Translations under genes and position numbers: made by a program
Notes under the pieces: generated by a model
Seen by the model: the letters and a program-made list of their open reading frames with translations, nothing else
What the model was told of the DNA's origin: nothing
The model's database searches: none
Shown: positions 16,189 through 28,100 of the stretch, one piece after another
Layout of the letters: each line of letters starts with the position of its first letter
Numbering within the stretch: position 1 is the first letter of the stretch
From: Pandoraea horticolens
GTDB lineage: Bacteria; Pseudomonadota; Gammaproteobacteria; Burkholderiales; Burkholderiaceae
Length of the DNA stretch: 64,000 bases
Assembly (NCBI RefSeq): GCF_902459555.1
Contig: NZ_CABPSM010000007.1
Coordinates: 62,001 to 126,000 of the forward strand
Reading direction: 5' to 3'

Positions 16189-19100
16189 TCACAGATGTGC
16201 CTTTTCCTCCCGCGTGAGCTGCATCTTCTGTGCTTCGGTCAACTCTCCATTCCCAACCAGTTGGAATGCGCTCGACGGGTCGTAGCTCGCCCTCGCCTGC
16301 GGCGCGAGCGATGCGCCCTTCTGGTCGGCGTTCGGAGCGGGCGCATCCGAGCCGCCGCCCAGCATCCGGATCGAGAAGATCGACGGCGCGCTCTGACGCT
16401 GCGCCGCCCGGTCACGCGCCATGGCGTCCTGTGCGGCGGTAGCTGCCTGTGCGGCCGTGGCGCTCGCATTGGTCAGCGCGCCGACATTGACCGCCGCAAT
16501 CACCGGCAACCCCGTCGACTTGCCCTGCACCTGAACGTTGGCGGCGTTGACGATCGCCAGCGCTGCGAAGTTGACGTTGCCCGACACACGAATCCCGGCT
16601 TCGCCCGCGTCGATGGTGCCCAGCGGCGCGACCAGGTCGATGTCGCCGCCCGGCACCTCCGGCAGCGGCGCCAGCGTGGCGATACCGGCACCGCTGGACG
16701 GCACCGACGGCGAGAGCACCACGTCGCCCATGTTGTCGTACACGCGCTTGGGCGGGGTATAGAGCACCGTCGTCTTCGAGCCGCGACCCGCGTTGATGTC
16801 CCCTTCGGCCGACCACGCCTGAATGCCGCCGCCAAAGGTCGTCATCACCCGCGACAGACCGAGCAGGATGCTGTCCCGGCTGTAGAGCTGAATGTCGCCT
16901 TCGCCTTGCGTAACGACACCCGCGGTCGCGCCGGGCGTCACCCCTTCGACACCCACCAGCGTTCTGCCGCCCGGGTTCAGCATCTGGATGTTGCCGCCGA
17001 AGTTGGTGCGCACACCGGCATCGGTCGTGACAGGCGTCGTCACACCGTTCACCGTATTCGTACCCGTCACGCTGCTGAACATGGTGATCGCGCCGTCGTA
17101 GTTTTGCGGATTCCCCTGCACGTCGTTTGCCGGGAACAGCGTGGCGATGGCGTTTCGACCGCGCAGATAGCTGCCATAACGCGGGCTGCTCGTGTCGTTG
17201 TACTCGCGTCCGCCGAGCAGCAACTCCTTGAAGTACACCTCACGCACGAACACGCCCTGCTGCACCTGCGGCAACGCGAGGAAGTACCCGAGTGCATCGG
17301 CCGACGTCCCTGTGTAGCCGAAGCGACCCTTGAGCCATGCCGTCAGTTCGTCGCCATAAGCATGCGCAACCTTGCCACTGCCGGCCAGCGCACTCCCGCC
17401 GGCCAACTGGTTGGCCGGATCGAAGTACAACCTGGCGAAGCGCGTGTAATCGGGGCCGTTAGCGCCCACGCCGGCGAGCACCGAAATGTCTGCGCCACCG
17501 GTGGTGTTCGACGGGCGCATCACGTCGCCCACACTCGTGAGCATGCCGACATAGCCCTGATACAGATTGCGTCCTGCCTGCATTTCCAACAGGCCCGGTC
17601 CGACAATGTTCGCCGACTGATAGATGATGTCGCGCCCGGCCTGCATGAGCGTGATATCGCTGCCTGAAACGTTCGCAAACGTGTCCGGTAACGTGCCGAC
17701 ACCGACGATGTCGCGCCCGGCCATGACCTCGAAAGGCTTCGCCGCGACGTACCAGACGCCGTGCGTCGGAACAAACTGCGCCACAGGGTCGTTCAGGCTG
17801 ACAAGCGTCTTGCCGATACTCAGATCGTCGATATCCACGCCGGCATAGATGCGGGCAGGCACGCTATCCTGCCCGTGCAGCGGCGACGTTAGGGTGTCTT
17901 CGCCATACGCAAGCGGATTGGCCGCAGTCTGACGAATCGCCGCGTCCGACGACGCGCTGCTGAGGTTTGGCCCCTTGATCGTATGGAAGAAGGGATGCTG
18001 CGGCGTGGCCAGGCTCGCCATGTCGGCGCCGGACATCGAGACCGTCGCGCCCTGCCCGTAGATCGTGCCCGCTGCAAACATTTCGAGTTGCCCCACCGGC
18101 GAAGCGATCAACTCGAGGTTGGTTCGCGGATCGTCCGGCGTCATCGCCGTATTGAACCGGATGTCGCCGTTGGCGGCCGTCACGCTCAGGCTGCCCGGGA
18201 AGAAGCTGCCGCCGTTCGCGTTGCTGTTGCCCGCGTATCCCCCGTCGATGGGCATGACGTCGCCACCGGCCGAGAACAGACGAATGCCGGTGGCCGGACG
18301 GAAGAGCGTGAACTGCGTGTTGCCGCCCTTGGTCAGGGAGCCCGTGGCAGTCGTGTAGAAGGTGCCGTCAACGTTCTGCGACGCCGTCATCCCCGCGTCG
18401 CCGACGCCGCCCAGCACGAGGTCACCCCGCGCGCTGACGCTGACCGTACCGTCGCCGGGGATCAGCACCGGTCCGCGCGTCTGCGTCACACCCTTGATCG
18501 TCGTAAGCGCCTGTGTGCGCGGATCGTAGGACTTCCAATAGCCGCCGTTGCCATATGCCGCCGTCGCACCGATCGAGCCCGCGTCGATCGTGGCGTCACC
18601 GCGCAGGCTCGTCACCGAACCGAAGTAATCGCCAGGACGGTCCGACTGCCCCACGGACGGACGCCCGTTCAGCATCCCGCCGACCTTCACGCTCAGATCG
18701 CCGCCGCCCGTCTGCACCAGGCTGCCGTCGAACAGCACACGGCCTGTTGAGGCGACAGCGAGGTCTAGACCCGTCGACTGCGCATTGTTGTCAGACGTCA
18801 TCACGCCAGCGTTGCGTCCGGCCACCAGCGTCAAATTGCCGCCACCGAGCGTGCCGATGCCCTGGAAACCGATGATTCCCGGAGCGATATTGGTGGAATC
18901 GAGCACGGCCATCGAGCCGAAGTTGATCCCCCACGCGGTCGGGTCCGTCGTGAGCCCCGCCCCGCCCTGGCGCCACAGCCAATTCGACGTGAGATTGCTG
19001 TCGACGAAGCGCTGCGAGTTGTCGGCCATCTGGATATTGCCGGTCACATCCTGCTGCGCCGATATCAGCACGTCGCCACCATGCTCCGGATACCAGACCT

Positions 19101-22100
19101 GGACACCGCCGCCCGAACCGGCTGCCGGCAGGTTATACGGATTGGTACCGTCCACCGCGAGTATCGGCGCGGAATTCGTGCCCGCCGTATAGACGCCATA
19201 CGGCGTGGCTTCGCTGAAGTTGCCGCCGGCAAGAATCTCGAGATTGCCCGTCCCGGTACGCAACACGCTGAAGGACTTGGCGCTCAGCGAGTTGTTGTAC
19301 GCCGCATCGCTCAGCGTGGCATTCCCCTGTCCCGCGAGCGCACGTGCCGTCTGCAACCCACGCTGGTCGGCAGAGGTAACGTCTGCGCCACCGACAAGGC
19401 GAATCGAAGCGGAGGACGAACCCGGCGCGAGCATTGGCGCCATCGGCGACGTGGGGGCCGCCCCAGCAACGCCGGGCGTGACCACGGCTCCCAGAGGAGG
19501 CAAAGTTGCGACATCGAAGATGAGATAGCCGCTCCCCCCTAAAGAAGGCCCGGGATTGAGTGTGGTGCCCGCCGGGATCGTGTTACCCGGCCCATAGGCA
19601 CGGCCAGCGATATCGACAAATGGAACGCCATACGCCGAGACCATGCCCTGATAGAACTGGTCGTCCGGCACGGTCCAGTCACTCATCAGTGTCACTGCGC
19701 TGGTATAAACGTAGCTGGGATTATTCAGACCGGTGTCCCCAGGCGACCACAACTGCGCATTAGGATCCGTCGAGATGTCGATCGGAGTGTAGACCGCTGG
19801 CGTGCCAGCGGACGACTTGAACCCGTCCGAAATACTGCCCCCGATCGTCAGATTGCCGCCCGCGCGCAAGACCAGCGCCATCGGTTCGCCCGCGCCATAC
19901 GTTGCCGAATTCGGATCGCGGTCCGCCCCTGCGCCGTAGCGGTACTTCGACAGATCGATGTCGCCAATCGTCGACAGATCGCCAACGGAAGCGATCTGCA
20001 CGCCCGGGCGCAGGTGGTAGGCGCTGCCATAGGCCGAGAGACCGGCCGTACGGGCCGCCAGCGCACCGTTGCCGGCAGCGGCGTTCATGAACGCAGTGCT
20101 GGCGGTGTCGTAACCGTCAAGCGTCGCCTGCGAAATCGTGCTGCCCGCCGCCAGGTGATACGTCCAGAAGCCGTTGAGCGCGACGCTGTTGGCACTGCGT
20201 ATCGTCAGCGGCCCCGGTGCGTTGATGGCGATGTCGCCCGACGTTTCCCCCGTTCGCATCGCGTTGAGGATGATCTCGCCGTAGCGCCCGCCGCTCGGTG
20301 TGCCGAGATCGAACACGGCGCCCGGCGAGAGCGTCATCGTGCCGCCCGACGCCGTCAGTTCGATATGACCGCGATTCTTCGATTCGATGGGCACGCCGTA
20401 GCTGTCGACCTGAAGCTTCGCGCCGTGCGCGTCGAGTACCGCACCGCCACTGAGCGTAAGCCCGTTGCCCGCCGACAAACGGATGGTGCCCGGCGACGTG
20501 CCGGAAGCGTCTATCGTGCCGTTGACCGTCAGACTGCCACTGTCGACCGAGATGCCGACGTTATGCGCCTTCACACCGTCGCCGACGACCAGATCGCCCT
20601 GCTTCTGCATGAAGCTGCGCGAATCGAAGAAGCCCCCCTGCGTGAGCAGCGCGTTCAGTCCGGCAAAGTCGGCGAATGTGCCCGCCACTGCCCCAAAGCC
20701 GGCACTGATAAACCCCGGGTTCGCGCTACCGCGCAACAGGCCGTTCAGAGTTACCGTGCCGGTACGAGCGTCGATCGTAATCGCCCCCGCATTGCTGTTC
20801 TGCGCAGATACATCGACGATCGAGCCGGGCGACTGCGTTACGCCACCCTGCGCGCTCGAGAACGTCGCCGTGCCGCCGAAGCCATAGACGGTGTGTGCCT
20901 GAATCTGCGAGGTCTGCCCGCTCAGATCGATGCGGCTGCCGTCAGCGAGCACGATGTCGTGCGTGGCGTCCACGGCGAGCTTGCCGCTAGGCAGCAGAAC
21001 GGTGCTGCCAATACGCACGTTATCGCCCGTCAGATCGATCTCTGCACCGGCAACCGTCGACGTTGCCTTGCTTGGCGTCGCTCCCGCCGGGGCCACGACA
21101 TTGAGTGCGCCGCCCGCCGTATAGCCGATGATCGATTTCTGCGTACCGGTAAGCAGCGGCGTCGCCAGCGTGAGGTTACCGCCCGTGCCGCTCTGGCCGA
21201 AGACCGCGCCGCTTTGCGTGCTCAGCGCCTGAAACACGAAGAGCCTGCTGTTGCCGGCCGACACGATGCGGTCGCTGGCCGTCAGATCGACGTCGTTGAA
21301 GCCGTAGATGGTGCGCGTGACGCTGGTCGTATCCACCGGCACGAACTGGCCGAGATCGATTTCCTTCGCCACCAGGCTCAACGCGCCGCTGCCCGGGCCA
21401 CCCGTCAATATCGCCGGTGCCGATGCCCCCGCCACGCCGTTCCACGTCAGCCGGTCGGCAGCAATCGTTGCGTGATCGCCTGTCGCGCCATAGCCGTAGA
21501 TCGCCGGGGACTTCAGAACGACATCTACGCCCGAACCGCGCGTATCGAGACCGCTGCTGCCGAGCACGTTGATCGCCCCAGCAGCGCCCAGCGTGATCTT
21601 CTCGAGGGCGGGTGCGCCGCTCGACGCATCGCCATGCATCAGCGTCGAGAGCATGGCCTGATTGAACAGCATGCCCGCCGGATTGCCCGCGCCAGCAACC
21701 TGCGACGCATTGCCCACATTGAGCGAGCCCACCGCGAGCGTGATATTGCGCGCGCCGAACCGTGCCGTCGAATCGAGTGTCGACGAGCCATTGGTCGAGA
21801 AGACCAGCGTGCCTTCCGAGAAGAGCCCCGAACCCGCACCTATCGTGATTGCGCCGTTGCTCGATTGTGCGCCGCCGAATTCGATATTGCCGTTCGACAG
21901 GGCGAGCACCGTGTTATTCCCTGCGACGTAGGGCAGCCCCGTCGTCGCAGTGTCGAACGGCGCCGCCCCCTTGCCGACGGTCGTCAGCGTCACGTTATTG
22001 CCCAGCGTGATGTTCGTGCCGATCAGATAGATCTCACCGGCGGACAGGGTGATGCCACCGCGCAAGTAGAGATCGTTGACGCCGCTGTTGTAGACGGAGT

Positions 22101-25100
22101 ATTGCTGCCCGAACACCGGGGCCGCGTAGCCGTTGATGCTCAGGCGCGGCGCGTTGATCGCGCTCAGGTCGTTTGCCGCAACCGACACCCCCGTGAATCC
22201 CGGCGTGGGGGTTCCCGTAGTGATTTCGCTGACGTTCTCCACCGCGACCTGTCCCGCGACACCGCCCTGCGCTGCACGGAACAGCGCCTTGCCGTCGAAC
22301 GTGAAAGCCGGCGTCGTCAGCGCCTGATTGGGCGTGACGAACATGATGTCGAGCGCGCGACCGTCGCGCGGCAGCATCGGCGCAAGGTTACCGAACTGCG
22401 CCGCCTGACTCGTGAGGAAGTCGCTGTAGCTCTGTTCGTTGAACTGGGAATATTTGCGCACGGCCGTACCCGGCGTGACCAACAGGGTCGACGGCAGTTG
22501 GTTGACTACCGACGTGTTGGCGATACGCAGATACCCCGTCGTCAGATAGGTGCCGTTGCCCGCCGCCGTCGCGGTGGCCGGCAGGTTCTGGCCCGTACCG
22601 CCGATCTCGACGCGATAGGCCCCAGGCTGCAGTGCGTAGTTCGACGGCAGCAACGTGTAGGTGCCGGCAGGCAGGCCCGGCACACCGTTGCCGATGGTGA
22701 CGCGCTGCCCCACGACCGGATCGCCCGCACCGTTCTCCGGCGCTACCGGCGCATAGGCCGACGCGTAGCCCGGCACGATGGCGTAGACCTTGTCGCTCGC
22801 CTTGCTGAGTTTCATGGTCGGGTTTGCATTGACCAGCGGCGTATTCAGCACGTTGACCGAACCGCCTCGCCCCGACACGAATCCCGCGCCGGTAAGCGAG
22901 CCGCCGCCCGAAAGATCGACCACCGCGCCGCCGTCCACTGCGATCGACTGTCCCTTGAGCCGGATACCGGAACTGATGCCCCAGCCACTCGGCGTGAAGC
23001 CGCCCGCTTGCAACGGCGAGATGCTCGCGCCGTTGTAGGTGTACGTCACGCCATCGAAGGTGCCGCCGTAAGGCATGGTGAGGCCGTCGGTGGATACCGA
23101 TGTCACGCTGCCGGGCAACAACTCGATGTTCCGGGTGGTGCCCCCCGAACCCGGTACGTTATCGACTTGTCCCAAGATCAACGTACCCAAGGGCGCACGC
23201 ACTACGCCGCCTTGTTTGATGTTCGGCGCCAACATCAGCAGCGTGCCGAACGCGGACATCGGCATGGCCGGCACGTCGGCCGTCGTGCGGCCCAGTGTCA
23301 GGGTGGCGTTGTAGTCCGGGTTGGTTGCCCCCGCGACGATGTTCGCCTTGGCCCCCGTCGTCGGATAGATCTGTGCCCCTTCGAAATCCAGATCCCACGG
23401 CGAGACCAGCGACGTTCCGGCTGCCAACTCCGTTGTCGGAAGAAAACGAATATCGCCCTGACTCACGAAGCGTGTCGTCTTGAAGCCCGCTGCGGGCGTC
23501 TGGACCCACTGGTTCAGATTCGTGTCCCAGAAAGAGGTGTTGGAAGAGAAACTGACTGGTCCCTGAATGTCGATGAGGTTCGCGTCGACCTCGAATGTCG
23601 CCATGGTCGGTGTCTTGGATGGCTGCACGTTGCCGATCGCCCCGGTCCGAATGCCGTCGCGATAGACGGCCGGTGTCGCGCTGAAGCTCACGTAGGGCGC
23701 AGCCAGCCGCACGGTGTTGCTCGTGGGCACAGGCACGCCCGCCTGGGGCGGGTTCGACGTGATGGCGTTCGCCATGAGCTTGAGGCTCTTGTCGAGCGAG
23801 AGCGACACATCGCCATTGAAGATCAGAAAGTCGGTCGACAGCAGCGACACCGAACTGAAGCCGCCGCCCTTGATCTGATCGACGCTCACCGCCGCCTGAC
23901 CGAACGGCAACGAGGCCGCAGCGGAAGGTCCGGTGAGCGCGGCCGGAACGCCGCTGTGCTGTGTGACCACGAACTTCCCAGGGACTAGCACTGACATTGG
24001 AATCAGATTGTTCTGATCCTGATATTGCGCTGTTGTCAGCGACAGCGACAAATCGCCGCCCGAGGTACCTGCGCCACCTGCCTTGGCATGCGCGTTGCCG
24101 TCAAACACCAGACCGCTCATCGAGTTCAGCGCGATCGCCCCGCCGTTGGAGGCCAGCGCCATGCTGCCCGTGGCGTTCGACGGCTGCCCCGGCACCGTCG
24201 CCGTACTCACCTTCACCGCCGCGCCATCGGCGTTCAACTCCGCGCCCGGACGAACGATCACGAACGATACGCTGCCGTTCAGCGCGATGCTGCCGGCGTC
24301 CGACACGGTGCCGTAGATGCGCCCGGAGGCGTCGACCGCCGTGTAGCCAAAGCCGGAGACATCGAGCACGGCCGTCGGCCCCAACCAGATCGCCATGCCA
24401 AGGTTGTTGCCGACGGCGTCGAAATTGCGGGCGCTGGGCAGTGCGCCATCGGCTTGTGCATTCAGTGTGATCTTGCCGCCACGGGCGATCAGCGCGCCAT
24501 CGACCGTGATCTGCCCGAACGAATCGAGCGTGATGTTCTGGCCTGGGTCGACAACGACCGATGCGCCCTGCCCGATGCTCACCTCACCGCCGGCCTTGTT
24601 GCCCTGATAGTCCTTGGTGATCGAACGCAATGCGAGACTGGCCCCGGCGCGCTGTGTGAGCGCAGCGGTCTGTGCGTTTTCCGCAAAGAGTTGCGGCAGC
24701 GCCACCTCCATGACTTTCGACGGATCGCTGCCGGTGGGGGCGCTCGCGCTGTTTGCCGTGAAGTGGTACACCGGCATGACCGGCGCGAGCTTCACGCTGT
24801 TGTCTACGCGCACGCCCTGCCCGCCGTTGATGTCGTAGCTTGAGAACCCCGCGCTGAAGAACGGCGTATTGCTGCCCGATGTGCCCGCGTCAAACGTCGG
24901 CACCGGTGCGACGGCGACGTTGCGCGCGAGCGTCGTGCCGGCCGGGATGACCACCCCTACGGGGTAGGTCACGTCCACGTTGCTGACCGTGCCAGCCGTG
25001 TACACGATACGGTATGGCAGGATCGAGAAGCCGGCGGGGAACACCTTCGACGGAATAACGGTGCCAGCGGGCATGCCGGGGCTGCCGTCCGCGGCAAACA

Positions 25101-28100
25101 TATTGAAGATCAGCTTGCCCTTCGGCAGCGTGTCGCCCGGGTAGTATCGGATGTATCCGGAATTGGCGTCCGTGTTGTAAGCGAGTATTCCGACGCCAGC
25201 GGGTACGACCCAATCGGCTGCGGTGGGCGTGCTCGGCGCCACATCGAGCTGAATCGGCACCGGGAACGGCACGTCCATGATCAGCTTGGTGTGTGCATCG
25301 ATCGAGGAGAACGGCAGCGGCGTGCCCGCAGGCACGGTGTAAGGCTCGGCGAGTTTCACCGCGACGTTCGCCGAGGTGCCTGCCGCCAGTTCGCCACCGG
25401 CCAGTGCCGCGTTCGCACCGATCATGATGGCGTCCGGCGTCGAGATCGTGAGTTTGCCGCCGCCGTTTACGCCATACGCGAGGATCGTGCCGTTCATCGT
25501 CATCGTGCCAACGCTGACGTTCACATTGCTCGCCGAGTCGCCAGCGATCAGCGTGACGTTGCCGCCGGTGCCGCCCCGGGTCTTGCCGTTGGCGAGGACT
25601 GCGCCGCCAGACGACACGTCGATCACACTGCCGTCGCCGATCGTCAGATCGCTGGTGGAATCGAACGTGACGTTGCCGCCGTTCAGGAAGGCAACCTTGG
25701 AGAGCGAATCGGGATCGGTGGCGCCGTTCACCCAGAGGCCGCGCACGTCGATTCGCGCGCCCGGCGACAACGTCAGTCCAACCGTGCCGTTGGGCTGGAA
25801 CAGCGCCACGGGGTATTGCTCGCCCGCGCGCAGATAGGTGTTGGAGATATTGACCGTGCCGCTCGGCACGATGATATTGCCGCTCACCTCGACCCCCGGC
25901 GACACCAGATTCAGGCGGCCGCCGTTATCCAGCCGCAGGTCGCTGCGCACGTTGATATCGCCTGACGTCACAAGGTCCAGCTCGCCGTACCCGGTGGCAT
26001 TCAGACGCGCCGCATCGAGCCAAAGCGTGTTGGCGCGTGTCGTGTCGAGCGCATCGCTCGCTTTCATTTGCGACGTGATGTCGTCGACTGCGCCGATCAC
26101 GACGTCCGTCGCGAACGCATTCGTGCGTCCCACCCCCGTGTACTGGCCGAGCGTCAGCGAAGCGGCACGCGCAACGGCGAACTGGCCGAGTGCGTAACCG
26201 TCGGTGAGTCCGGACGGACGAGCCTGCGTCTGCACCGGGCCGGTGTAGACGTTGGCGATCACGTCGCCCTCGAGCACGGCCGTCGGTGCGGAGATCGACA
26301 GACGGCCCGCGTCGCGCCCGACCGTGTAGCCGTTTTGCAGCACGCGCGTGGGCGCGATGAGCGGGCTGGCGTACGACTCGGTCAGGTTCTTGCCCCAACG
26401 CCGGTGTTCCACCTCGAAGCCGCTGTAGACACCGGTGTAGAGCACGTTCGACGGCGCGGTATTGACGTTGTAGAGCTGACCGTCTGCGCCCTTGAGCCAC
26501 GTCTGATTCAGATAGCCCGTCTGCACGTTGAGCGAGCCGCCCGACAGGTTGATGAACGCGCCCTTCTGCGTCACCACCTCGTTGCCGCCAATGGTCACTG
26601 TTCCGCCCTGCGCGGCCCACTCGCCGATGCCGTGCGTCTGATTGGCCAGATAGCCGCCGACTTCCAGCAAACCGCCGGAGGTGTACCAACGCTCGTTCGC
26701 GTAGCCCCCTACGGACGCCGGAACGTAGATCAGACGCCGGCGGTCGATGTAGACGTTCGCATTGTTCAGGGCGGTGTTGTCGCGGTTGCCCGGGGCGTCG
26801 CGCTGCTCGTTGCCTTGCACGTTGATCTTGACGTTGTTGCTGTCCATCGACAGCGAGACGCCGACCGCGCCCGAAACATCGAGTTGTGCCCCGTTTGCCA
26901 CGAAACTGCGGCCGGTGGCGCTCACCGCCAGTTGGCCACCGGTGGCGAGCGTGAGCGAATTGCCCTGAAATTCAACATTGCCGCCGCTCACGATTTCGAC
27001 GCGCGATTGATCGCGACGATCCGAGAGTCTCGACAAGTTGTCGAACAATCCGGACGACATGCCGGCGCGCAGCACGTCCTGTTTTGCGGAATCCTGCATC
27101 AACGCGGCGCGTTGGCTGTCGAGCGCCGTCGCTCCGTTATCGCTGATGAGCACCGACGTCAGCGCGCCACTGCCCAACGTCACCTTGCCCAGCGCGTCGC
27201 TTGCCGAGTTCAGCAGGTGAATCGTGCCTCGTGTGTTCACCGTCGTGCTCGACACCGCCGTGCCCAGTTGCTGCACGTCACGGCCCGCTAGCGTGATGTC
27301 GCCTTCCGGCGACATCAGCAAGCCGCTGTTCACCACCTTGCCCGCCGTGCTCTGCGCCACGAACTGCGGCGAAACTTCGTTGCCGCGGGTGGTCGACGGC
27401 GTGTTCGCGTCCGTGCCGACGCCCTTGCGTATCACGAAGCTGTCGCCTGCGGCCAACGCCACCTGCCCTTGCGGCGTGACAATTGTCCCCGCGTTGCTCA
27501 CCTGATTGCCCAGCAGCAGCACATAGCCGCCGCCCTGCGTCACCGACGTCGGCGTGCGCGTCGTGATATTCGCCCCCGCCTGCACTTCGACCTTGCCCAG
27601 CGCATCGGTGAACGTCGGCGTCGTGCCGTTCGCGCCGTAGATTCCGCTCGTCTGAAACTGCGCGTCGCTCATGCGAGCCGCCGCCACCACCAGATTGCGC
27701 GTATCGACCTGACTCGTGCCGCCGAAGATCACACCGTTACGGTTCAGGAGCAGCACGGTGCCGTCGCCGTGAATCTGCCCCTGAATCTGGCTCGGACGCA
27801 CCTGCGGATCGTTCACACGATTCAGCACCGCCCAGTCGCTTTGCTGCGCGAAATTCACCGACGTGTTGCGCCCGACGTTGAACGTCTCCCAGTTCAGGAT
27901 TGCCTTATTGGCCGTTTGCTGGATGTTGACGTTGGTCTTGCCGTTGGCGCTCGTCTGCGTTGGCGTTTGAGCGTTGATCCAGCCCTTGGTCAGGCTATTG
28001 GTGTCGACCTTCAAACCACCTTCGGTCAGGCCGTCGGGGATCGTTGTATCGCTGCTCGCCGCTGCCGCGCGCGCAGTGGCTTGTGCGGCCTGCATCGCCG

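Noticed and set aside
20014-23988. Open frame of 1,324 codons on the plus strand, and several similar ones between 17,000 and 28,500
   Set aside because: They lie wholly antisense to the haemagglutinin gene, are Arg/Ala/His-rich as expected of GC-rich shadow frames, and show no domain sequence or ribosome-binding sites.
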